33,335 nucleotides of DNA from CAYVBE01 sp964448935 (GTDB lineage Bacteria > Planctomycetota > Brocadiia > SM23-32): the NCBI GenBank assembly GCA_964448935.1, contig CAYVBE010000020.1:1-33335 (forward strand), written 5' to 3'. Position numbers and translations under genes: made by a program. The notes beneath the pieces are model-generated. The model saw nothing but the letters and a program-made list of their open reading frames with translations, was not told the DNA's origin and made no database searches. Below are positions 8,145 to 15,651 of the stretch, piece after piece. The stretch's first letter is position 1. Every line of letters begins with the position of its first letter.

Positions 8145-9875
8145 TCAATAGCCCGCAGATGGACCGATGTAGCCCTGCCTTTCCAGGAAGAGGATGACGT
8201 CCTGGATGCATTCTTCGGGGCTGCGGTCGCTGGTGTCGATTTGCAGTTCGGCGTCTTTGGGTTCTTCGTAAGGGTCGGAGACGCCCGTGAAGTCTTCTAC
8301 GATACCGGCGCGGGCTTTGGCGTAAAGGCCTTTGCGGTCTCGCTTTTCGCAGACTTCCAACGGCGTGGACACGTGCACCAGGATGAAGCCGCCAGCGCAC
8401 TCGATGGTGTTGCGGATGTCCTTGCGGGTGGCGTCGTAGGGGGCGATCGGTGCGCAGATGGCGATGCCACCGTTCTTGGTTATCTCCGAAGCCACAAAGC
8501 CTATGCGCCGGATATTGAGGTCGCGGTCGTGCTTGCTGAAGCCGAGTTCAGAGGAGAGGTTTTTCCGCACGATGTCGCCGTCCAGAACCGTGACCGGCCG
8601 GCCTCCCATCTCCAAGAGTTTGGATTCCAACACACGCGCGAGCGTGGATTTCCCCGAACTGGGCAGGCCGGTGAAGAAAATGCTGAAGCCCCGCTGATGG
8701 CGTGGCGGATACGTGCGGCGGAGCTCCTCGGCCACCTCCGGAAAGGTAAACCACTCGGGAATACTGCGCCCCTCGGCCAGGCGCTCGCGAAGTTCCGTGC
8801 CGGAGATGTATCGTGCCTCGCAGTTCTCCGGCACCTCGGAGAGCGGCATGTATTTGTCCTGCTCCTGTACGTAGCCCATGTGCTCGAAGGTCTTTATCTG
8901 CACCTCCAGGCCGTCGCCGTGCTTTTCAAGCAATTCGTGGGCATCGTAAGGACCGTAGAAAGGCTGCCCGTTGGAATCTTTGCCAGGACCTGCGTGGTCG
9001 CGGCCCACAATAAAGTGGGTGCAGCCGTAGTTCTGCCGGATAATGGCGTGCCAAAGCGCCTCACGCGGTCCGCCCATGCGCATGGCCAGCGGCAACAGGC
9101 TCATGACCGCCGTGTTGCGCGGGTAGTGGTCCAGAAGCGCCAGGTAGCAACGCACACGGGTATAATGGTCCACGTCGCCAGGTTTGGTGCGCCCTACCAC
9201 AGGATGGAGCAGCAGGCTGGCCTCAAGTTCGCGAGCCGCGCGCAGGCTGAGTTCATAGTGCGCCCGGTGCATCGGGTTGCGCGTCTGGAAGGCCACGATC
9301 CTGCGCCAGCCCAGCCACGAGAAACGTTGTCGCAGCTCGGCGGGAGTGAGGCGGTACTGCACGAAGTCGTAGTGCGGGGGAAGCTGAAGTCCTTCCACCC
9401 GGCCGCCTACGTAGTATCGCCCGGTCTGCTCGCGCAGATAGGCTACGCCGGGGTGCGCTCCATCGGTCGAGCCGTAGACGTTATGCGCCTCCGCCTCCCG
9501 GTCGGGCTCCCAGAGATCCTCGACGTGCAGCGCGGCCAGCATAACGCCCTCCGGGTCGCGGAGCGCCAGTTTGCCGCCATCTTCAAGCTCATCGGCGGTC
9601 TCCTCGGAGATGGCGAGCACGATGGGGATGGGCCATAGCGTGCCATCCGCGAGCGTCACGTCTTCGCAGACGCTCTCGTAATCATCCCTCCCCATGAAAC
9701 CGCGCAGGGGCGAGAAGCCGCCGTTCAGTAGAAGTTCCAGGTCACAAAGCTGCCGACCCGTCAGGTACCACGAAGACCAGTCCCAAGACATCTCCTTGAG
9801 TTCGGCGGCCCTCTCCTGCTCGACGACGAGGTTGACCAGCGTCCCGCCGTGCGGCTCTATCAGGTTCGAAGTCAT
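8145..9875 (-). CDS. bifunctional sulfate adenylyltransferase / adenylylsulfate kinase
   Basis: The 576-residue fusion makes PAPS from sulfate and two ATP. Residues 1-390 are a Sat-type ATP sulfurylase with QTRNPMHRAH at 197-206 and GRDHAGPG at 291-298, both nucleotide/sulfate-binding. Residues 397-576 are APS kinase with the P-loop GLPSSGKST at 403-411, LDGDIVRKNL at 431-440 and an IAPYDATR segment near 477-484. The kinase-type motifs are intact, unlike in fusions where this domain is only regulatory. The start is ATG at 9875. The purine-rich GGGAAGG is about 13 nt upstream, somewhat far. The much longer open frame upstream is not coding. Position between cysQ and the transporter, with two sulfotransferases downstream, points to PAPS for glycan sulfation and not to sulfate assimilation. 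Confidence 0.95.
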   Translation of the reverse strand: MTSNLIEPHGGTLVNLVVEQERAAELKEMSWDWSSWYLTGRQLCDLELLLNGGFSPLRGFMGRDDYESVCEDVTLADGTLWPIPIVLAISEETADELEDGGKLALRDPEGVMLAALHVEDLWEPDREAEAHNVYGSTDGAHPGVAYLREQTGRYYVGGRVEGLQLPPHYDFVQYRLTPAELRQRFSWLGWRRIVAFQTRNPMHRAHYELSLRAARELEASLLLHPVVGRTKPGDVDHYTRVRCYLALLDHYPRNTAVMSLLPLAMRMGGPREALWHAIIRQNYGCTHFIVGRDHAGPGKDSNGQPFYGPYDAHELLEKHGDGLEVQIKTFEHMGYVQEQDKYMPLSEVPENCEARYISGTELRERLAEGRSIPEWFTFPEVAEELRRTYPPRHQRGFSIFFTGLPSSGKSTLARVLESKLLEMGGRPVTVLDGDIVRKNLSSELGFSKHDRDLNIRRIGFVASEITKNGGIAICAPIAPYDATRKDIRNTIECAGGFILVHVSTPLEVCEKRDRKGLYAKARAGIVEDFTGVSDPYEEPKDAELQIDTSDRSPEECIQDVILFLERQGYIGPSAGY

Positions 9876-9927
9876 TGCGTGTCTGCGCCTTCCCTTGTAA
9901 GGTGTAAGCCAAGCAAGCGGAACGCTA

Positions 9928-10773
9928 TCATGGGGCGGCCAGTTCTCTGGCCACCCCCTCCGCCAGCGGTCCGGCCGCGGCGAAAAGCACAAATCCGGGG
10001 AGCAGCAGGTCGCCCTGGAGGTCGTAGGAGACCTCCGCGCCATTTAGGTCAAGAAGTGTGCACCCGGCCGTGCGCGCGACGGCTGCTCCCGCCGCCGTGT
10101 CCCACAGGTAGGTGGGCCCCAAACGGGGGTAGATGTCGGCCACCCCCTCGGCAACCGAGCACATCTTCAGGGAACTGCCTCGCCGGATGATCTCCTGCAC
10201 GCTTAACCGGTCCAGGAACGCACGCGTCTCATCCGACATGTGCGATCGACTGGCAACGGCGACGAGTTCTGCTCCGTCACGCCCGGCCTGGATACGTTGC
10301 GGCTCGCCTTCACCCGTCTGCTTCCAGGCACCCGCCTCTTTTGCGGCGTAGTAGCTCTCGCCCGAAGTCGGTATGTGCACCACTCCGAGGATCGGTTCTC
10401 CGTCGCTTATCAGGGCGATGTTGACCGTGTATTCCGGCAGACCTTTGATGAACTCCTTCGTGCCGTCCAGCGGGTCGACCAGCCAGAACATGCCATTGAC
10501 TGCGTCCGGGCGTTCTTCTGAACTCTCCTCGGAAATCACCGGTACCTCAGGGGTCAGTTTCTCAAGGGCAGGGACTATGACCTGGTGCGACGCTCGGTCG
10601 GCTCCGGTCACAGGAGAGCCATCTGCCTTGGCGGAGACATGAGTTGTGTACTTGCGCCGCTCCTCGATCGCCTCGGCCGCCCGGCATGCGATCTCCCGGC
10701 ACCGGGGCAGAACCTTTGCGCACTCTTCCGGCTTGAACCCGACACCGCGATTGACAGGTTGGGCCGGGCTCAC
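9928..10773 (-). CDS. cysQ: 3'(2'),5'-bisphosphate nucleotidase (PAP phosphatase)
   Basis: The 281-residue product is of the inositol-monophosphatase superfamily, CysQ branch. Metal ligands are visible in the SEESSEE stretch (81-87), in DPLDGTKEF (D100, D103; residues 100-108) and in WDTAAG (D225). It hydrolyses PAP, the product of PAPS-dependent sulfotransferases, to AMP and phosphate, which relieves product inhibition. The start is GTG at 10773, overlapping the upstream gene's TGA as GTGA. A GGGGG run lies about 5 nt upstream. It is co-transcribed with the UDP-sugar decarboxylase before it and the PAPS synthase after it, which ties it to glycan sulfation. Confidence 0.93.
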   Translation of the reverse strand: MSPAQPVNRGVGFKPEECAKVLPRCREIACRAAEAIEERRKYTTHVSAKADGSPVTGADRASHQVIVPALEKLTPEVPVISEESSEERPDAVNGMFWLVDPLDGTKEFIKGLPEYTVNIALISDGEPILGVVHIPTSGESYYAAKEAGAWKQTGEGEPQRIQAGRDGAELVAVASRSHMSDETRAFLDRLSVQEIIRRGSSLKMCSVAEGVADIYPRLGPTYLWDTAAGAAVARTAGCTLLDLNGAEVSYDLQGDLLLPGFVLFAAAGPLAEGVARELAAP

Positions 10774-11732
10774 GCCAGCCCCCTTTGAAGCAGGTCATCG
10801 AAATAATCAACTGTCTGCCGGAGACCGGTCCGCAGTTCCACCGTGGGACTCCAGTCCAGTGCCTCCCTGGCCAGCGATATGTCCGGACGGCGCCGCTCGG
10901 GGTCATCCGACGGCAACGGTTCGAAGGTCAGCTCCGAGTCAGACCCCGTCACGTCAAGGACGGTCTCCGCCAGCTCGCAGATCGTTATCTCCGTGGGATT
11001 ACCCAGGTTCACGGGTCCGGTGAAGTGATCCGGTGTGTCCATCAGGCACACCAGTCCGTCTATGAGGTCGTCAACATAGCAGAAAGACCGCGTCTGGCTC
11101 CCGTCGCCGTAGATTGTGAGCGGCTTCCCACGGAGCGCCTGGACGATAAAGTTGGAGACCACCCGCCCGTCATGCGGACTCATCCGAGGACCGTAAGTAT
11201 TGAAAATACGGGCAACCTTTATGGGCATACCGTGTTGACGGCGGTAGTCAAAGAAGAGAGTCTCGGCGCATCGCTTCCCCTCGTCGTAGCAGGCCCGCTC
11301 CCCTATAGGGTTCACCCTCCCCCAATAGCTCTCCTTTTGGGGATGCACTTCCGGATTTCCGTAAACCTCGCTGGTGGACGCCTGCAGGATGGTCGCTCTC
11401 AGACGCTTGGCAAGTCCCAACATGTTGATTGCGCCATGCACCGAGGTCTTGGTGGTCTGAACCGGATCAAACTTGTAATGAACAGGAGACGCCGGACAGG
11501 CCAGGTTGTATATCCGGTCCACTTCCACATAGAGGGGGAAGGTAATATCATGCCGCATAGTCTCGAACAGCGGTTCGTCCAGCAGGTGTCGGATGTTCTC
11601 CTTGCTGCCGGTGAAAAAGCTGTCCGCGCACAGCACCTCGCACCCATCGCCCAGCAGGCGCTCGCAGAGGTGCGAACCGAGGAATCCGGCACCACCGGTA
11701 ACCAGAACGCTTTCCCTTAGTGTAGTCTTCAA
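10770..11732 (-). CDS. UDP-glucuronate decarboxylase (UXS-type SDR)
   Basis: The 320-residue extended short-chain dehydrogenase has the NAD-binding GGAGFLGSH at 13-21, T120/S121/E122 and the catalytic YxxxK (Y149, K153) within YDEGKR. The YDEGKR and ARIFNTYGPRM segments are characteristic of UXS, which converts UDP-glucuronate to UDP-xylose. Related SDR sugar enzymes cannot be fully excluded. The start is TTG at 11732 with GAGGAGG 7 nt upstream. The nearby ATG at 11738 runs straight into a stop. It provides a pentose donor for the polymer made by this cluster and overlaps cysQ by 4 nt. Confidence 0.92.
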   Translation of the reverse strand: MKTTLRESVLVTGGAGFLGSHLCERLLGDGCEVLCADSFFTGSKENIRHLLDEPLFETMRHDITFPLYVEVDRIYNLACPASPVHYKFDPVQTTKTSVHGAINMLGLAKRLRATILQASTSEVYGNPEVHPQKESYWGRVNPIGERACYDEGKRCAETLFFDYRRQHGMPIKVARIFNTYGPRMSPHDGRVVSNFIVQALRGKPLTIYGDGSQTRSFCYVDDLIDGLVCLMDTPDHFTGPVNLGNPTEITICELAETVLDVTGSDSELTFEPLPSDDPERRRPDISLAREALDWSPTVELRTGLRQTVDYFDDLLQRGLA

Positions 11733-11767
11733 CTCATCGCCTCCTCACTGTTCCAAGGAACTCGACC

Positions 11768-12196
11768 TCAAGCCTCGTAGAGCGTGTCGTCTTCCTCATA
11801 TCCACCGAGGCCCCGCTCCAAAGTTTCCCCCATCTCATCTTCGATCTGTTCCGGGTCTTCCCCTGCTTCCAGGCGACCACAGACCTCCTCCAACTCTGGC
11901 GGCAGAGGTTCCCCGGCCGCGTTGGCGGCTTTCCGCAGCCATTTGCCTAACTCCCGCGGATCACCCTCGTCCACCCCCCCGATGTCCGCCAGTTCAGGTG
12001 GCAGATGGTCGGCCATATCTCCCACCCCGTCGATACTTGATCCCATCCTGCTTTGAACTGCGAAGGAAGAGAATAACCGTACCATAGCCTCGTTTCCACA
12101 CCTCGGGCATTCCGGCCGCTCATGGCCGGCCACGCTACGAACCAAAAAGCTAAAGATGCGCCGGCACTTATCACAGCGATACTGGTAAACTGGCAC
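11768..12196 (-). CDS. FmdB-family zinc-ribbon protein with acidic C-terminal extension
   Basis: The 142-residue product begins VPVYQYRCDKC and has two CxxC pairs (C8/C11, C30/C33), the typical FmdB regulatory zinc ribbon (roughly the first 45 residues). The remaining 100 residues are strongly acidic, rich in Asp/Glu, Pro and Gly, and without a recognised fold. FmdB domains occur in small proteins often annotated as putative regulators. No reaction is established. The start is GTG at 12196, with GGAGGAG 6 nt upstream, which clearly overrules the ATG of the longer frame at 12376. It is the second gene of the glycan operon, 35 nt before the decarboxylase start and 224 nt after the NusG-like gene. 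Confidence 0.8.
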   Translation of the reverse strand: MPVYQYRCDKCRRIFSFLVRSVAGHERPECPRCGNEAMVRLFSSFAVQSRMGSSIDGVGDMADHLPPELADIGGVDEGDPRELGKWLRKAANAAGEPLPPELEEVCGRLEAGEDPEQIEDEMGETLERGLGGYEEDDTLYEA

Positions 12197-12352
12197 CGTA
12201 GTCTCCTCCGGCCTCAAGTAATCACTGCCAGTGGACCTCGCCCGGCCTCCCGCCGCCGGGATAAACCTTGAGCACAGCAACGGGGAACCGCCCACATGCC
12301 AAAAATGGAGTCGGTACACACCAATCCCTCGTCGTGTGGCACGCATATTCAA

Positions 12353-12389
12353 GCACAAGCCTATGTTGCACAACACTTTACGCTTGTGC
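12353..12389 (-). other. inverted repeat / nested hairpin after the NusG-like gene
   Basis: An 8-bp perfect inverted repeat (GCACAAGC at 12353-12360, GCTTGTGC at 12382-12389) encloses 21 nt, and within that loop GTTG/CAAC can also pair. It lies in the 224-nt untranslated gap between the NusG-like gene and the FmdB gene. There is no T-run on the minus strand, so it is not a classic terminator. It may be a pause or recruitment element for the NusG paralogue, which is speculative. Confidence 0.35.
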
Positions 12390-12420
12390 GTAATGCTTTC
12401 CCATGCAACGAACGATACCT

Positions 12421-12975
12421 TCAGGCGGGCTCCACGTCCTCAGCATCCAGCTCTATGGACATCCCTTTCCGAATGAAATCGATCCTCAGCACCACGCGGA
12501 ATCGGCCGCGGCGCTCGGAGACGATACCTTCGATGCCTCGGAACTTACCCCGGACAATCTTGACCTTTTTCCCCCTTTTGATATACGGGAACGTCTCCAG
12601 TTCCCTTGACACCTGCAGGGCCTTCTCGATCTCCTGGAGATCCCGGATTAGATCCTCCTGGCTGTGGACCTTCAGAATGTTGGCAATATGTCCGGTCGAA
12701 AGCAGATCATAGCACTCAAATTCGGAGAAGCATCCGAACACATAACCGCTGAAATACGGCACCATAGTTTCGCGCTGCCAACGTTCGTACTTCTTGACGC
12801 TCCGTCGAAGAGGCACGTAGACGCGGGCACCCCGCTCAATGCCGGCCTCAACGAGCTTCTTCTCCCGCCGCGGACGAACATGAAAACACCACCAGCGCTC
12901 CTCCGAATCCGCGGAGGGCATCACGAGCATCTCCTCGCCCGGGAGCGTTGTCAGGTCGCCAAAATCTAAAGCCAC
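12421..12975 (-). CDS. specialised NusG paralogue (RfaH/UpxY-like antiterminator)
   Basis: The 184-residue product has an NGN domain (about 27-120) opening WWCFHVRPRREKKLV and containing VPYFSGYVFGCFS, followed by a KOW motif at about 134-160 (KRGKKVKIVRGKFRGIEG). NusG proteins bind RNA polymerase. Paralogues such as RfaH, UpxY and LoaP act only on long polysaccharide operons and suppress pausing or termination. Housekeeping nusG normally sits between secE and rplK, which are absent here. Being the first gene of a 12-kb or longer glycan operon identifies this as a specialised paralogue. The start is GTG at 12975 with AGGGGAG about 4 nt upstream. The promoter is at 13242-13270, leaving a leader of about 260 nt. 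Confidence 0.88.
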   Translation of the reverse strand: MALDFGDLTTLPGEEMLVMPSADSEERWWCFHVRPRREKKLVEAGIERGARVYVPLRRSVKKYERWQRETMVPYFSGYVFGCFSEFECYDLLSTGHIANILKVHSQEDLIRDLQEIEKALQVSRELETFPYIKRGKKVKIVRGKFRGIEGIVSERRGRFRVVLRIDFIRKGMSIELDAEDVEPA

Positions 12976-13235
12976 GCTACTCCCCTCGCTTACGAATATG
13001 AGGTGAGCAATCGAGTTGGATTCTTCACTCCCGACTTATGTGCCGCACCGAGTATGCACAGATGGCGGAAAGTGAAACGTCCCAATAGTCTGCAATGCCT
13101 CAAGCGGTAGCCGGTGCCTGGCCGTCTAAGCCGCAATCCGGTTTGTCACATCCGTTGGCTCAGTTGTCGGTTGCCCTAAAGCCATAGAGGCGTTCCAACT
13201 CCCGTCTCCGTGTGCTGCGTCTGCTCCAAATCTCA
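12976..13235 (-). other. long untranslated leader of the NusG-like/glycan operon
   Basis: About 260 nt lie between the predicted transcription start and the GTG of the NusG-like gene. GC-rich pairing segments are visible, for example GCCTC near 13189 with GAGGC near 13101, and a local CCGG...CCGG hairpin around 13110-13140. This suggests a folded RNA. I do not recognise a known riboswitch class or a convincing ops/JUMPstart element on the transcribed strand, and there is no credible leader peptide start. Confidence 0.4.
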
Positions 13236-13241
13236 AAAAGA

Positions 13242-13270
13242 GGTATAACAAACGAGCCTGAAATTGTCAA
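13242..13270 (-). promoter_or_regulatory. sigma70-type promoter of the glycan operon
   Basis: On the minus strand a perfect -35 box TTGACA (13265-13270) is followed after exactly 17 nt by TATACC (13242-13247) as -10 box. Transcription would start near 13235 and run into the NusG-like gene. It is the only strong promoter seen upstream of the glycan cluster. Confidence 0.7.
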
Positions 13271-13409
13271 CCGGCCCGGAGATTTGGTGGTGTCAGGAGT
13301 TCCGTGTAAAAACGGCCAAGGGGCCCTGCTCTCACTTTCGCCGTGTCGAGGAACGCGCGGTTGGAGATAGACAGGCAAGCAGAGAACTCGCAGGACATTT
13401 TGGTTCGGG

Positions 13410-13432
13410 AAAAACCTGTTGGCTTAACCAGG
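13410..13432 (-). terminator. possible intrinsic terminator downstream of tRNA-Pro
   Basis: Read on the minus strand, CCTGGTT and AACAGG can form a short stem with one bulged G and a 5-nt loop, followed directly by TTTTT. It lies about 180 nt after the tRNA and 140 nt before the glycan promoter, where it would insulate the two transcription units. The stem is short, so this is tentative. The rest of 13271-13609 shows no gene. Confidence 0.35.
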
Positions 13433-13609
13433 AGGCTGCGATCAAGAAGGAAGGGCGGTGCACATAAGTGCTGCGGTCGGACTGCCTTGCGCTGCTTCAG
13501 AACCCGGCGGAGAGCATGGCTCGCTCACTGGACTGCTCCATGCGATCTGCCGCTTCCACAGCGGGACCCGTGAGCTATTCATCCCGGTTGAAATCAACAA
13601 ATCAGTTTT

Positions 13610-13688
13610 TGGTCGGGGCGCCCGGATTCGAACCGGGGACCTCTACACCCCCAGTGTAGCGCCCTAAGCCAGACTGGGCCACGCCCCG
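13610..13688 (-). tRNA. tRNA-Pro (anticodon GGG), CCA encoded
   Basis: The minus strand folds into a full cloverleaf. The acceptor stem is CGGGGCG/CGCCCCG, the D stem GCCC/GGGC, the anticodon stem CTACA/TGTAG with loop CTGGGGG, and the T arm CCCGG-TTCGAAT-CCGGG with discriminator A. Positions 34-36 read GGG, so it decodes CCC and CCU proline codons. The CCA end is encoded (13610-13612), and the mature body is 76 nt plus CCA. The tRNA begins 49 nt after the YjbQ gene stop and may be processed from that transcript. Confidence 0.95.
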
Positions 13689-13737
13689 ACCTTCGGTGAG
13701 TCTAAGGGGTAACCACGAACGCCTCAACCGTGCGGGG

Positions 13738-14154
13738 TCAGCCCCCGTGTATCTGCACTATCAACTCGCGCTCGCGGGCACGGACGTCGAAGTCGAAGAA
13801 CACGATTTGCTGCCATGTGCCCAGCATCAGCCGCTTGTCGCGGAACGGGATGCTGACCGACGGGCCGATTACGCTGGCCCGCACGTGGCTGTGACCGTTC
13901 TTGTCGTGCCATCGTTCCTCATGGTGGTAGTAGTGGTCGCGGGGAACCATCTTCTCGAACAGTTCCTCCATGTCCTTGATCAGGCCCGGCTCATATTCCA
14001 TCGTGGTCACCCCCCCGGTGGAACCGGGCACGAAGACCACTACCAGGCCGTCGGACGCGCCACTTTCGGTGATGATATCGGCGACATCTTTGGTAACGTC
14101 CACCACGTCCATCTCCGCTTCCGTGCTGAATACGAATGTTCTCGTTTCCACCAT
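13738..14154 (-). CDS. yjbQ: YjbQ/UPF0047 family protein
   Basis: The 138-residue product matches the small YjbQ (UPF0047) family along its whole length. FVPGSTGGVTTMEYEPGL lies around residues 41-58, HSHVRASVIGPSVSIPF near 88-104, and LGTWQQIVFFDFD near 111-123. The family forms trimers with a His-rich metal-binding site. A weak secondary thiamine-phosphate synthase activity has been described for E. coli YjbQ, but the physiological role is not settled. The ATG at 14154 has only a weak GAG upstream. Two possible -10 boxes (TATAGT at 14218-14223 and TATGAT at 14213-14218) lie upstream without a good -35. The gene is followed by tRNA-Pro. Confidence 0.92.
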   Translation of the reverse strand: MVETRTFVFSTEAEMDVVDVTKDVADIITESGASDGLVVVFVPGSTGGVTTMEYEPGLIKDMEELFEKMVPRDHYYHHEERWHDKNGHSHVRASVIGPSVSIPFRDKRLMLGTWQQIVFFDFDVRARERELIVQIHGG

Positions 14155-14387
14155 TTCTCGCGGGTCCCGGAGAATAGACTATCTGAGCTTGTATGTCCGA
14201 TCATCCCCCATATCATACTATAGAGGCGACCGAGACGAAACAGAAAATCGGTTTTTTTGCCGACGCCCGGCAATGGATTCAGCCCCACACACACACCGGT
14301 CACGAGAGCAGAGTATCCGTACGCAACTGGAAGCACGCGCATTTGCGGTGGGCAACGGGCCCCTGGGCTGGTCGGCGGAGGCCCTGT

Positions 14388-15608
14388 TTAACCGCATCGG
14401 CCGGGAGGGCCGGTGAGGGGCGGCGGGCGGAACCCGTGATCGCGCAGAAGTTCCCGGTAGAGCCACTCCGTCCGCCGGATGGCCGTCTGCAGGCGGAACT
14501 CATCGGCAAATCTGCGCCTGCCCTCCCGCGCCATGGCACCCGCTTGCTCCGGGTTCTCGATCGCCCAGATGACGGCGTCCGCCAGTGCCACGACCGATTC
14601 CGGCGGCACAAGCTGCCCCGTCACGCCGTCCAGGATGACCTCCGGCGCGCCGTCCATGTCGTAGGTAACCACGGGATTCTCGCACAGCAGCGCCTCTACC
14701 AGAACGCGCGCCAGGCCCTCACGCAAGGAGGTATGCACGACCACATCCATGGCAGATATGAGCTCCGGCACCTCGTCCGGCGCAACCAGACCCGTGAGGG
14801 TGATGCGCTCTCGCACTCCCCTCTCGGCCGCCCTCTGCATCAGATCGTCGCGCAGGACGCCCGCCCCGACGAAAAGGAACCTGGCATTCGGGCAGCGCCG
14901 AAGGATCCGCGGGGCGGCGTCTATCAGGAACCGGTGCCCTTTCAGGCGGAACAGCCGGGCCACTTTTCCGATCACCACGTCGTCCGGCCCGAAACCCAGT
15001 CGCTTGCGCACGGCCTCCCGGTGCGAGCCGGCCTCCAGATAGGCGTCCACATCAATGCCGCTGTGGATGACGCTGAATTGCTCGGGCCCCCCGATACCGG
15101 CGTCCAGAAAGCCCGTGGCCATCGCGCGGGAGACGCAGCAGAAGCGGTCCGTCACGAAGCCCGCAGCCCTTTCGGCGGCGATGAAGGACGCGTTGGCCCA
15201 CGGAGCGGCATAGGGATGGAACGGCAACCCCCAGATGCTATGCACCACGATGGGCACGCGCGCCAGGCGCGCCGCCAGGCGACCCAGTATGCCGGCCTTC
15301 GAGCTGCTGGTGTGTACGATGGTGGGCCTGACCTGCCGGAAAGTCCGCAACAACGAGGCCAGAGCGACTGCATCTCTGAAGGGATTCACCTGACGCCGCA
15401 GGGAGGGCAGCAGCATGTGAGGTACTCCGCGCCGGCGCACCTCGCTGAGCAACTCCCCCTCCGGCCCCAGGGGCGGTCCCGTGATCAGCATGGGGTCCCA
15501 GCCGGGCCGCCGGCGCAACGCATCACAGATGTGGAGAACATCCTGCTGCGCACCGCCCACGATCATCCGCGTGATTATGTGGGCAACGCGAACGGGCGCG
15601 ACCGTCAT
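14388..15608 (-). CDS. glycosyltransferase family 4 protein
   Basis: The 406-residue GT-B glycosyltransferase opens with VRVAHIITRMIVGGAQQDV, whose GGAQ loop is typical of GT4. It has a donor-domain Arg/Lys pair in KVARLFRLKG and the E-x7-E motif around E297 and E305 (REGLARVLVEAL). It would transfer a sugar from a nucleotide donor on the cytoplasmic face of the membrane. Target and sugar are unknown. The start is ATG at 15608. An earlier ATG at 15659 would overlap fabF by 8 nt and adds an unconserved leader. It follows fabF by 43 nt, so it may be the last gene of the fatty-acid operon and could act on a lipid carrier or envelope glycolipid. Confidence 0.88.
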   Translation of the reverse strand: MTVAPVRVAHIITRMIVGGAQQDVLHICDALRRRPGWDPMLITGPPLGPEGELLSEVRRRGVPHMLLPSLRRQVNPFRDAVALASLLRTFRQVRPTIVHTSSSKAGILGRLAARLARVPIVVHSIWGLPFHPYAAPWANASFIAAERAAGFVTDRFCCVSRAMATGFLDAGIGGPEQFSVIHSGIDVDAYLEAGSHREAVRKRLGFGPDDVVIGKVARLFRLKGHRFLIDAAPRILRRCPNARFLFVGAGVLRDDLMQRAAERGVRERITLTGLVAPDEVPELISAMDVVVHTSLREGLARVLVEALLCENPVVTYDMDGAPEVILDGVTGQLVPPESVVALADAVIWAIENPEQAGAMAREGRRRFADEFRLQTAIRRTEWLYRELLRDHGFRPPPLTGPPGRCG

Positions 15609-15651
15609 GGCAGACCCCGTAGATTCGGCATGGCACCGGCCCGGGCGCCGT

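Noticed and set aside
8241..9638. 465-codon plus-strand frame
   Set aside because: It lies wholly within the fused Sat-CysC gene on the opposite strand, which has intact motifs.
12241..12260. CCCGGC/GCCGGG hairpin before the FmdB gene
   Set aside because: Six GC pairs without a T-run are expected by chance in this GC-rich sequence.
13104..13113. GCGGTAGCCG, similar to the core of the RfaH ops/JUMPstart element
   Set aside because: It is on the plus strand, opposite to the transcribed direction of the NusG-led operon, so it cannot act as the leader element as written.
12976..13235. c-di-GMP (GEMM) or cobalamin riboswitch in the leader
   Set aside because: Only isolated short matches such as AGGGCAACC were seen. 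The conserved blocks are missing or out of order.
13271..13609. Possible stable RNA (SRP, tmRNA, RNase P)
   Set aside because: None of the conserved core sequences of these RNAs is present on either strand.
13468..13659. Small frame ending GAPGFEPGTSTPPV
   Set aside because: This peptide is the usual false translation across a tRNA gene, here tRNA-Pro.
14241..14264. Terminator between the GT4 gene and yjbQ
   Set aside because: Only a 4-bp stem around an A/T run can be formed, too weak to support.
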